Below, piece after piece: positions 1 to 9,502 of a stretch of DNA of 64,000 nucleotides. The position numbers and the translations under genes are program-made. The notes beneath the pieces were generated by a model. That model did not search any database and had not been told where the DNA came from. It saw only the letters and a list, made by a program, of their open reading frames with translations. Numbering within the stretch: the stretch's first letter is position 1; every line of letters starts with the position of its first letter. Origin of the DNA: Pseudogymnoascus destructans (lineage: Eukaryota > Ascomycota > Leotiomycetes > Thelebolales > Thelebolaceae); assembly GCF_001641265.1 (NCBI RefSeq), contig NW_020167527.1, positions 186,001-250,000 of the forward strand, given 5' to 3'.

Positions 1-200
1 GGCACTTCACAGGGTAAATACTGCACCCCGGCACCTTAGCCATTCCCCGGACATATATGGGCATGCATCGCCTCGATTTGGGGGAGACCGGATTATCGAA
101 GTTGGTTCTTCCCTCTAGTTAGGCCTTGAATTCGACAGCTACTAGCTCCCTTACCAGTGCTCCAAATTTATACCCCAATTGCTCTATTTTGCTCATCAGT
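1..200. other. Left edge, no gene seen
   Basis: This stretch precedes the truncated sugar-transporter exon and would hold its promoter if that gene were once whole. I see no other coding signal or repeat. Confidence 0.5.
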
Positions 201-371
201 ATGGTGAAAGCTCCAGAAATCGGCGCCAAAGCCGCGGAGGACAAGGCCCAGGTTGCCCAGGCAGAGGCACCGGACTTTGAGAAGGTCTATTGGAGGTCAG
301 AGCCTCACTTGAGGAAGCTCTATTCCCTTGGTTTTGTCTTGATGATTGCCTCTGCTACCAGTGGTTACGAT
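201..371 (+). pseudogene. First exon of an MFS sugar transporter, truncated
   Basis: The ATG at 201 opens a 57-residue frame that reads like the start of fungal hexose/lactose-type MFS transporters: a charged cytosolic tail, then EPHLRKLYSLGF, then the start of TM1 ending in ATSGYDG. GYDG is where these genes often have their first intron, and a donor-like GTATGC follows at 372. Nothing beyond it resembles the remaining eleven membrane helices. Instead the 3' end of the NIF3-like gene on the other strand begins 43 bp downstream. What is seen is the sequence and the missing rest. That this is a deletion or insertion scar is inference. It is very unlikely to make a working transporter. Confidence 0.7.
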
Positions 372-413
372 GGGTATGCCTCCCTAATCCACGCCACTCT
401 CAAAAGGAGCTCC

Positions 414-815
414 TCAGAAATCCTCAAGCTTAACAACCTCATACGCAGGCTCTTCATACGGATGCGCACTACCTTAATTAGCTCCTCCCCTACTCACCCT
501 CAGTTCACAAACTCACCTCTTCAACGCCCCAACCGCCCGTCTAACCACCTCCTCCCCCTGACACAGCGCCTCGACCCTCACCTCCTCCACCTCCTCGAGC
601 TTCCCCACACTCCCAATAGCAGGTTTCGCTGCATCCCCAGGACGGAACTGGCCTGTGCCGAGGGTGGTCCAGCAGACTTCGGTGTAAGATCCCGGACCAG
701 GGTAGCGGCCGGCGCCGGCTGCGAAGATGGCGGTTTTGCAGGCGGAGAGGGAGGAGGGGGGAACGAAGAAGATTAGTTTGTAGCGGGTTAGGGTGGTGGC
801 GGTGGTGCTAGCCAT
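414..815 (-). CDS. NIF3/YqfO-like single-domain protein
   Basis: Two exons, 815-517 and 468-414, join across a 48-bp intron (donor GTGAGT at 516, acceptor ending at 469) to give 117 residues. The sequence matches the small PII-like/NIF3-insert family (YqfO C-terminal type): RYKLIFFVP near the start, AIFAAGAGRYPGPGSYTEVCW, TLGTGQFRPGDAAKPAIG, then VEEVRVE and the closing AHPYEEPAYEVVKLEDF, which only appears after splicing. Proteins of this kind are widespread and poorly characterised; the fold is ferredoxin-like and they are usually annotated as NGG1-interacting factor 3-like or GTP cyclohydrolase 1 type 2-like. Length is normal and no break is seen. Its 3' end lies 43 bp from the truncated sugar-transporter exon on the opposite strand. 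Confidence 0.85.
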
Positions 816-1280
816 GGTGGTGGTTTGGTGTTGGATTGGTAGAAGTTGGTGTGAGGTGGTGGATAGAGTTGGTGTGAAGTCGTGGAGGGAAGTGGTAGGA
901 AAAAGTACTATATGTAAGTCGGCTTACAGCCTAGCTCCTGAGAAGTGATTGACGGGAGCGCTAATGCGGGAGAGCTAAATGACCCACAACCCACTCCCTA
1001 TACGGCGACTCCTCGTCCTTCAGCTTCATTATTCAGCCTCGTCGCGTAAGAGTGCTCCGCCCACTAAAAAGGGATCCTACGCTAAGTGATGGTGGCGATG
1101 TTAATCGGACCTCATTTCTAGTGTTCCAGCGGTTCCCAGGTCATTCTCGGGCAAGCAAATACCCCTATACGATGCTGAGGACGGTGCTACAGGTACTTCT
1201 TACGAAAAGGGCTCATATAACGCTCCCAACATGGCGTCCGTTTAACTGCAAACTCTTGACCAACAAGGCTCCTCATTAGC
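816..1280. other. Intergenic, no gene seen
   Basis: This stretch lies upstream of the NIF3-like gene and presumably includes its promoter. A short plus frame at 1052-1279 has no recognisable protein character. I see no repeat. Confidence 0.5.
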
Positions 1281-1286
1281 TGTATT

Positions 1287-2006
1287 AAGCTCAGTTTCCC
1301 CATCTACAGACAGGCGGTCTACGAGGACAGCGGAGACCTCTTTACCTAGAACTTCGGTATATTCGCCTAGATCATCACTACAGCAGCAGCAGCAGCAGCA
1401 ATATCGACTTTCACAAGAGCGAAGACGACTTTGCTCTCAATCATTCGTAGAAGATGCTCGTGAAGCGATACAACAGTAGAGGCTCACGAAGTGCCACAAC
1501 AATTGCCAACACAAGCGCAACAGGAACCGCAAGGAAACGAGAATGACATCCTGCCATCTCTGTGGTCTAAAATTGTTGAAAGGCTCCTCATTGTGGCAGT
1601 TCTTGCGTTCATTCTTGGGCTTAGGGGTATGGTCCGCTGCAAAGGACTACCAGGACTGGTGCAAGAGTGAACAGGTAGGCTCCTGTATCTGGCATTATAG
1701 GGGATGAAGCTGACAAGAGCATCGCCTAGAGCATTAGTCATACCCTCACCGATGCCTGCACACTTATCATAGATCGGCCATTACCCCCACCTCCTGGACT
1801 GAACCAGGTGTTTTAAGGGCATTAGACGGCGAGATGGTGAGAGTGTTGACGCTTCCGCTTGGAGCCACCTGACAGATAAGGAGTTGAAAGCATTTTACTC
1901 GGTGATGCTCTTTAGCTTTAGCATGCTAGCGATAGGGTTTAAAGGCAAAGACGTCGAATTAATTGCCTGCTCAGTTTCTATGGGTTATCTCATAGAAGAA
2001 GCATAG
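1287..2006 (+). pseudogene. Decayed membrane-protein coding fragments
   Basis: Consecutive open stretches in shifting frames look like remains of one plus-strand gene. 1287-1480 reads as a Ser/Thr/Arg-rich segment with a six-CAG glutamine run, stopping at TAG. The next segment, two bases out of frame, reads PSLWSKIVERLL then a hydrophobic helix VAVLAFILGL. After another one-base shift it continues GVWSAAKDYQDWCKSEQ up to a donor-like GTAGGC near 1674. After an acceptor-like CCAG near 1810 a last frame has DGESVDASAWSHLTDKELK and a second hydrophobic stretch, ending at TAG. I do not recognise the family. The frame shifts argue for a pseudogene; a random run of open frames cannot be excluded. 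Confidence 0.3.
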
Positions 2007-3031
2007 TTTACGGTGCCTTTAAGGAGCATATTTCTCATCATATACTTTATATGGGAGCCGTCGTTCACATTTCACTTAGGGTATGTATTTCTCTTGATGG
2101 ACCAGACCTTTTTTCTAGTGGATGGAGGCGACGAAGAACCACCGTGGATAGGCCTGGCTGTGGTACTTAACACCTGCCGTATCGGATACACGAGTAAAAA
2201 ATCCAGGGGGTTTCAATATCTCATGTTCTACGTCCGTTCTACTCGCTGGGCTGAGTTGCAAGGACAGGCTCGTGGCTATGTACTGTACCAATTTTCGACA
2301 GGCATACAGCGGGTAATACAACATTTCTTTCTATATCGATATTAAAATACATAAAATGGTTCCGGCCTTTAGTCGATTTGGTGGGCTCCAGCTAGACTTG
2401 GGAGTCGAACACCACACCGAGATGAGAATTGTAGCCACGAGAAACATGGCATCCAAGATACTACAAGACGATATTACATACACTCTTTCTTTTCCTTAAC
2501 TCGGCTTGTATTGCCACCGCTGTAGATGACGAACAAGTCCAAGCTTGCAACTTCATTATTGCTTCATTACCAGCCTCCCCAAAGCATTATTTGATTGTAT
2601 CAGGTTCAAAAGCACTTGGGAGCATGCATTAATTGATATTGTGGCCGTATGGTGAGGCGCTTCGCATTATGGGGTTTGCGTATGTGCATGGCTTGATGCA
2701 TGCAGTGCGGGAGGAGACACAGGTGCAGGTTATAATGAATGATTATATGTTGACGAGAGCTCCGATTGAGCTCTTTATTCTAGCCTTTACTTAATAATTT
2801 GTTTGCTGTTTCGATCTGTCCGTTTGTTTGCCCCCTATCGGTCTGCTTGTATGTTCAGGGTTAGATAGGAGGCGAACCCTTTGTTCCTATCTTCCTTATA
2901 AGAAATCGAATATCCCTTAGCCCTGTAAATAAAACAACAAACACAAAACGTCTACCTTTTTTTACAACACAGATTACTAGTAATGATCTGAACCATTTTG
3001 AACTTCTCCCTAGCCAACACTTTCTGTCACT
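2007..3031. other. Intergenic, possible LTR-like stretch
   Basis: No convincing gene is seen; the plus frame at 2013-2345 has no recognisable motif. Around 2754-2970 the DNA begins TGTTGA and ends TACAACA, with a TATAAG box and AATAAA between, which resembles a solitary copia-type LTR. No matching second copy and no target-site duplication is visible, so this is weak. The 3' part is presumably the promoter of the ATPase gene at 3032. Confidence 0.3.
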
Positions 3032-4802
3032 ATGAAAGGTGACAATACCGCCTCCCCTGGGAACAGCCCATCGAGCTCATCGTCAAGCTCATCGAGCTCA
3101 AGTACATGGTCAAAAGTCCCAGAACAAACCCCAGAAGATGCTCGTCTGTTTGACTATCATCTCGACCTTTTGAGGCCCGGCTCTGCCCAGCGAGGATTTC
3201 AGGATGTCACGACGACACCGGTATTTTCCATGCCTGTTCTCAAGCAAGCCGTAGCCGAAGCTATTGCCGCCGGGGATTCCTCACCAGCATTTCCACAATA
3301 CGGTCTACTTGCTGGCATGGCTGAAGGCGCACCAAATGAGTCAAAATCCAAAGAGGGAGACAGGTCATCCATCCATGATCCTCGAGTCTTCTTCAATGTT
3401 GCTGCTCCATCGAGCACTTTCATCTGTGGCTCTCAGGGTTCCGGCAAGAGCCACACGCTCTCATGCTTGCTGGAGAATTGCTTGATTCCGTCTGATGCCA
3501 ACAAGCTTCCCCGCCCCCTTACTGGCCTTGTTTTTCATTATGACACCTTCATCTCAGACGGGGGTGGATCCCCTTGCGAGGCGGCCTACCTATCTTCGGA
3601 TCCGAATATAAAAGTGAAGGTCTTATGCTCGCCGACAAACTATCGCACGATCAAAGTAAGTTCACTGACGTCTTCTACCCATTTTGATTTCCCACTGACC
3701 TTTGCAGCGAACATACCATGCCTTCAGCAACATTACAGTTGAGCCGCTGCGAATCAGCGAAGAGAATCTCAACACAAAGCGCATGCTCGATTTGATGGCT
3801 GTGAGCCGCGGCGACGGGCCAATGCCTCTGTATTTGCACGCCGTCTACCGCATCCTGCGAGAGATGCGAATCGAGCAACAGGAGATGGGAACGGGCTTTA
3901 GCTACGCCACGTTCAAGGACCGCGTTGCGAAAACAGAAATGACTCCAGCTCAACTCAGTCCACTCACACAGCGACTTGATACTCTTCAGAGTTTCATGCC
4001 GAATACCGAGACTGGAGTCTTTATCCAACAGCGAAAGGGCAAGTCGATGAGACAGTATGGAAATGACTGGACCTCCAAGGTATGTGGGTGCGTTGTGATA
4101 TTTGATCTCTACCTTCTAACAGTTATAGCCCGGTTCTCTTACTATCGTCGATCTTTCATGCCCCTGCGTCACACCGGAGGGGGCTTGCTCACTGTTCAAC
4201 ATCTGCCTGAGTATTTTCCTCGACCAGGACACGGCGGGTCGCCGGGTGATTGCCTTGGATGAGGCACACAAGGTAAGCAATAATATTCGAGGCAAAATCC
4301 CTGTTCTAACCCTCAGCTTTAGTTCATGAATGAGTCGGCCGAGGCCCAGACCCTCACGGCGACGCTGCTCACCATAATCCGATTGCAACGCCACCTCGGC
4401 GCCCGAATCATTATTAGCACGCAAGAGCCCACCATCTCACCGGAGCTCCTTGACCTTTGCTCGGTTACCATTGTTCACCGCTTCACGTCCCCTGAATGGA
4501 TGAAAAGTCTCAAAGCGCACCTAGCAGCAGCGGCGTCCGACATTACTGATCCGGAGCCCGATGCGGGCGATCGAGACACAGAGTCGATCCCAGGGGCAAA
4601 GGTCCAGACGGCGAGCATGATCTTCAAGAAGATCGTTGGTCTTGAAGTTGGAGAGGCACTTTTGTTCTCGCCCAGCGCAATGGTTGGTGTCGATGTGGCG
4701 AGCGGAAGTGGCAGGTATGCAAGGCTCGGGGCGGGGTTTCTGAAGGTCAGGGTGAGGAGTAGGTTGACGACCGATGGGGGCAAGAGTATTTTGGCCGCAT
4801 AG
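3032..4802 (+). CDS. HerA-like P-loop NTPase, fungal family
   Basis: Four exons (3032-3655, 3708-4079, 4129-4272, 4323-4802) join in frame to 539 residues. An N-terminal serine run precedes a P-loop NTPase. Walker A is GSQGSGKSHT about residues 134-143. A Walker B-like RVIALDEAHK closes exon 3. Exon 4 begins FMNESAEAQTL and continues LGARIIISTQEPTISPELLDLCS, a sensor-like segment in which Gln replaces the polar sensor residue. This pattern fits fungal DNA-translocase-like (HerA/VirB4-type) ATPases often annotated only as P-loop NTPase. Substrate and partner are unknown. Neighbours are broken or unrelated genes, so context gives no function. All three introns are 48-52 bp with standard borders and every exon keeps frame, so the gene looks intact. 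Confidence 0.7.
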
Positions 4803-4876
4803 AGAAACCGTGATAAGGTGTTGGATTATTGAGATAAACAGCTACTATAGCGTATGAATGAAGTCAGCCGTCCTCT

Positions 4877-5723
4877 TCAGAGTCTATTCATCAACCGTCT
4901 GTTAAGTTCCTCTGCAAACCCACAACTCTCTATGCTCTCCTTATCAACCTTGTGATTATCGCACCAGCATTTATTGTTCCCACGTTGATACTCATGGGTA
5001 ACTAGCGGACTACGTTCAATTCTCTCCACAGAGAACTGCACGTCGACAGCGTCCAGCTTCAATTTCGAGAAAACTCGTAGCGGCACTTGCGTACAAATCC
5101 ACTTGACAAAATCCGCAAGACAAAACGGACACTTGCATACATATACTCTTCGCCACCAGTGCTCTGTGTTATTCATCATTATTTCCCACCCGTGATTTAC
5201 GGATCTGGCAAAAGAGAACTCGCAGTCGTCTGAAAAAGGAGGTATGAACTTGTTGCGGCCAGTTGTAGGTCTAACGATAGCGACCGGACCATCGACGGCT
5301 TGATAAAAGTCTCTGGTGACTGGAACATGAATGCGGACAGGCAAAACACGTTGTCAAACGCGAGGCATAGGTTTGCGTAGAAATTGGGACGGGCTTCGGC
5401 GTAGATTTGGCGGTTTGTGAGCAGCCAGATGAGTGGATTGGCAGTTAGTTTGGCTTTCGAAGAGCGGGGTTTGCGTTTCTTGTTGGTGGGTGGCAGAGGG
5501 GGAATAGCAAAGCTAAATCTGGCAACTTGCTCTAGTGGACCAAATGTGAGGGAATCTGCGCATACGAGAATTGGCCCCGAACAAATGGCAACGGCTTCCC
5601 AGATCATGCATCGTACTTCTGGAGGGAGGGTGAGTAATGAGGGCCGTTGAGAGATTGTTCCGTCGGCGCCTAACGCGAATTAGAACCCGGAGAAGAATAT
5701 CTATGGAGCTTACTACCTTCCAT
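4877..5723 (-). pseudogene. LPPEVR-MIWE family protein, frame broken
   Basis: A tiny first exon (5723-5717, ATG GAA G) splices over a 47-bp intron (5716-5670) to an exon that reads TLPPEVRCMIWEAV, followed by LTNRQIYAEARPNFYANLCLAFDNVF. This is the signature of a large fungal family with an F-box-like/2EXR N-terminus of unknown function. The first frame stops near 5197, while the family-like C-terminal half (WWRRVYVCKCPFCLADFVKW...VPLRVF) lies in another frame, 5344-4877. The required shift is 2 mod 3, and no intron with normal borders and length that I tried provides it. The gene is therefore either frameshifted or has a splice I missed. The small exon model depends only on splice consensus and frame. 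Confidence 0.5.
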
Positions 5724-6176
5724 TGCTTAAATAGGTGTTCCTGCGGGAAGCTATAGAAATTCTTGTTGGTCATTGAGATGGCAATCTCGAGTAATAATGA
5801 AAATAGGAGATATGGAGATAATACATACCACGCTATACGCTGTAACCGAACCGGACTTTCTGATTATAGCTGCAAAGATTTCTCATCATCTTGATTGTGC
5901 AGTTTCCCGTCTTCATTTTATGTCTGCCTGTTGATAATGGATGCGGTTGTCAGTCGTACACCCTGACCACGTCAAGCCTCGAGTGTAGGAATGGCCAAGA
6001 GACTCGGCCTTCTTACAAAAACAGCGTATTCGAAATATGTATGTATCTAATAACAAGACCCTTTTTAGATGACTTCCCAATATTACATACCTGACTCATG
6101 TATGCACACCCAGACGCCAGACCCTCAATATGAATACACCGCCGCCGCCGCCGCCGCCGCCCCCACCGTCACCCAC
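5724..6176. other. Intergenic, with a GCC/CCG run
   Basis: This region holds the promoter side of the broken gene to its left and the 3' side of the small membrane-protein gene to its right. A run of about eight CCG/GCC units lies at 6138-6162, just past that gene's stop codon. No gene is seen. Confidence 0.5.
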
Positions 6177-6635
6177 CTACTCCTTCCTCACCCTACTACT
6201 CTTCGCCGCCTCTCTAACCCTATCCTCCTCCTCAGACCTCACAACTTTCTCCCCCTCCGCCCCCTCCCTCGCCGCCTTCTCCCCAAGCAGCTGCTTCACA
6301 GTACTCTTCGACTCCGGCGCCGCCAGCGCCCCATGCCTCCGCAGTGACTCATTGCGCCAGCTAATCTGTCCCCCGTCTGCCTCGCGGTGCATCTGCGCAT
6401 TGCGCTTCGCTGCTGTGATGGATGTGCGCGCGTATCTGCCCCTTGTTAGCCGGCACGCGATAGGAGTGTGGGGGTGGCGGCATACACGAAGAGGAGAGTG
6501 GCCATGCAGAATGCCGCGAGGGGCGTGGCTATCGTCTAGCGGGTAGAGTTAGCAGGCGGCGCCTATGCGTGTTTAAAGAGTCTGGAGAGGGCAATTGCAT
6601 ACCCGAGCATTGAGATTGTATTTACGTCCTCCCAT
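6177..6635 (-). CDS. Conserved fungal small single-pass membrane protein
   Basis: Three exons (6635-6603, 6535-6486, 6435-6177), with introns of 67 and 50 bp, give 113 residues starting MGGRKYN. The junctions restore a hydrophobic segment, TPLAAFCMATLLFVY (about residues 15-29), running into ARTSITAAKRNAQMHREADG and GQISWRNESLRRHGA. I know this pattern as a small protein widely conserved in filamentous ascomycetes with no assigned function. The C-terminal third is charged and Glu/Lys/Arg-rich. The hydrophobic segment followed by a basic stretch suggests insertion in a membrane, possibly mitochondrial, which is inference. The larger proline-rich plus frame over this region is a shadow of the GCC run. 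Confidence 0.7.
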
Positions 6636-6931
6636 AGTTGCGGTGATGATGGGTCGTGTGTAGACGAGGCTGAGGGTTTCACGACGGGCTGTTGTTTTGC
6701 TTCGGGAGCTACCCCAAAGTACCAAGCTAGTTTCCCCAGATCTCGGCAATCGGGATTTGGCATCTTGGACGACAATCGTAGGGATGTGACTCAAGACGCG
6801 ATCTCATGAATCACTCGGTGAAGGTTCTGCCGAGAGGATTGGTATTTATAAGTATGTGCATTTCGCATAATTCATTAATGCTACCGCTATAAACAAGAAA
6901 CTACAAACGCTGCTATATAAACTACCCCCCT
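6636..6931. other. Intergenic, no gene seen
   Basis: This is the short upstream region of the small membrane-protein gene and the 3' flank of the TauD pseudogene. Only AT-rich sequence is seen. Confidence 0.5.
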
Positions 6932-7794
6932 TCATGGCTCACTCTCCGCTACATATGGAGTCTCCACTGGCCTCTCAGCCTGAGGGATGCGCGCCAAATG
7001 CCTCCTCACTACGCCGCCACGCTTGTGGCTGAACTCGGCTTGCTCGATGCCGGAGTGGACGGCCTTGAGGCCGTGGAGGCGCTGCTTGATGGCGGGCGAG
7101 AGGCGGTTGTAGGCCTCGACTTGGTTGACGAAGGCGGTGTCGCCGCCGGTCTCGGGGGTGTCGAAGACGTAGAGGAAGGTGGTTCCGGGGGGTTGCGCCT
7201 CGTAGGAGACATTGCGGCCGGCGAAGAAGTTGTCCAGCTCACCTTTGCTGCCGACGCGGTGGACGAGGTGGATCTAGGGGTAGCCCTCTGGGGCGCCGGA
7301 GGTGGGGGGATGTGGTAGCGGACGAAGTAGCTGCCGAAGTTGAGGGCGTCTTTGATGGGGAGATCGGCAAAGTCCTGGTCACGGAATGCGACGACCTTGC
7401 GCTGGGCGACGAGGGCGAGTTGGTCCTTGCCGGCGGCGGAGAGCTGGCTGAGTTGCACGCCGCTGACTTCGGAGCCGGTTGCGGGGGCCAGCTTGGTGTA
7501 TTTTGCTACCCTCGACAAGGAGATCCTTGAAGGTTGGGTCGGTGCCAACACCGTGATCTACGTGCTCGAATGGCTCGAGCGGCGCGTACTTCTGGTCATA
7601 GTAGTAAACCGGAAGGTAGTGTGGGTTTTTTGCTGTGGTAGTTCCTCCCTCTTCGTCGATTTGCCTGCGGACTCTTCGGGCTGGAGCATCTGCCGATGTC
7701 TCTGTTGAGCCTCTGGTACTGCGACTACTGGTGCTTGCTTGGTGACGACTGGAGCGACCTGCTCTTGTTGGATTTCTGCGACGGAAGGAGCCAT
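6932..7794 (-). pseudogene. TauD/TfdA-type dioxygenase pseudogene
   Basis: Read from 7794 downward this is a relative of fungal Fe(II)/2-oxoglutarate taurine/sulfonate dioxygenases. YLPVYYYDQKYAPLEPFEHVDHG, GSEVSGVQLSQLSAAGKDQLAL, RKVVAFRDQDFADLPIKDALNFG, EAQPPGTTFLYVFDTPETGGDT and NQVEAYNRLSP all appear. They fall in three frames. Shifts lie in an A run near 7640, in an A run near 7503 and in a C run near 7303. The glutamate codon of the PEIHLVHR motif is TAG at 7274-7276. The segment with the family's HxD iron ligand is missing (the text jumps from FFAGR to NVSYE), and the protein ends before the second iron-binding His. No catalytic activity is expected. The family role would be release of sulfite from sulfonates for sulfur nutrition. 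Confidence 0.85.
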
Positions 7795-9502
7795 TTTGAA
7801 AGAGTATTGTTTTTTTACTTTGACGTGTTTGCGGCATTGAACTGTTGTGTCACGACTGAAACTACCCCATCAACCTCGTGGGCGACGGTTTTATATAACC
7901 GCCATTCATGATATTTCACTTGATGATTTTGTCGGCCATCACGGCGTCTGCAAGCACCGCGAAGTCTTTCGCAAGTTCATCATATTTCGACCATTCTTTG
8001 CACAATCCGTGGACGGGATGGTGAGATTGGAGAAGATACCGACGGCGTAGTCGGGCAATCTACTAGCGATCCGTGGGTTCGATTTCAAAGAGCGGCTCAA
8101 GAGCGATGGTGCGTTTCGACGACGTGTTTCGAACAGAATCACGGCGAAAGTTGTCACGGATTCACTGATGAAAGCAGGGACATCGTGGATCACGTCGTCG
8201 ATTACGAGCTCGATTTGACCAGGAAACGTATCCACGAGAAAACACCATCGCGGTGGTAGGCGTCGAAAGTTACCGTCGCCGATAATTTAGTGTATTTCGC
8301 ACATCTTCCAAGTTACAGATAAGAGGAGTAAGTCGCATCTTTCCATATGGTCTCAGTTTGCTACAGATGACGTTATTTGAGCTGCTTATCCATCCAACTG
8401 CATCGTGGAATAAAGTAGTGAATTGCTGGAGTAAATTCCTACAGTAACGTCTTCGGCAATCGGCAATTGCACCATCATGAGAGTTCATGTACGGCAGTTA
8501 TGTCCGCCTATATCCCCAGCTAGGCAATTCAACTACTCCATTTATTATTATTCTTTATTTGATTATCATACGGCAATGATACTGTAGTCCCCAGACATTA
8601 AATAGACCCCGAGTTATGCGACCATCAAGATGTTGCGTCACATGACCACGCCCCCTCTACACACCCCCTACAGTGCGAACAGGGGTATGGCTTGCTGGGG
8701 GGTTTCAATGTCTGTTGCTCCATAAAAAGAACATAGAGCATGTCTTATAATACTCTAGCATTGTGTATAGGTGCTCGTACATACTGATCTTCGGCATCTG
8801 TCTGGCTTTGGTCAACGGCATTAAGACAAATGGCATTTCACATATTTCAAGTTGAACAAACGGATGAACCTCTCTCAAGCGCCCTCCCTATCACTATCTC
8901 TGAAGTTACTCCCTTACGGGCCTCTTGGCTTAATTGGGAACTCTACATGCAAATGCCGGTTCCCACTATCCGATGATGGCATCCTAAACTTCAATGACGA
9001 AGATTCCAGCGTATTGTTGATCGTGTTTCAACCAATTGTCAGCATCCATACGCACGTCCTCCCCAGACCGAGACCGGATCCTCATGTGTCGTCCGCGTGT
9101 GGAAAGGGATTCATGTCTGAATACAACTCTGTAGCATGGGCATGCACCCCACGCCGGCGAGAGCCGGCCAAGGATGGAGTTTGGGAGCAAGTTAGACATT
9201 TCCTTGTCGTTTCTTATCTTTTCATAGTTCCTCTGGGCGGATGGTAAGCCTTGGCAAACGATGCATCGTCAATTTTGTTGGAAACATAGCCCGAAAATCC
9301 CTATCTACGGCAGTCCCGAGACTGCGCCGGGGGTGCACGTTGATCACCTCATATGCCGAGAGTATTGTACATGCCTCTCTGTCCACCTCTTGATGCTACA
9401 TGTATAAAAATATATAAACCCTTTCCTCGTCATTCATGGAGTGGCAACACGGTCGAGAACTGTGGTAGCAAAAGCTCCAGATAGATCTTCATCCCAACAA
9501 AA
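7795..9502. other. Intergenic, no gene seen
   Basis: This 1.7-kb stretch has a few open frames of 65-130 codons on both strands, none with recognisable motifs. A TATA-like run at 9403-9418 lies about 90 bp before the start of the Dal5-type pseudogene and is its likely old promoter. Confidence 0.5.

Noticed and set aside
6130..6546. 138-codon plus-strand proline-rich frame
   Set aside because: It overlaps the spliced minus-strand small membrane protein gene, which has family-like sequence across two junctions. The Pro run comes from the GCC repeat.
6998..7318. Gly/Glu/Val-rich plus-strand frame
   Set aside because: It is the opposite-strand shadow of the TauD pseudogene.
7939..8235. 98-codon minus-strand frame
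   Set aside because: No family resemblance, no splice extension, and position in a gene-free stretch. It cannot be supported.
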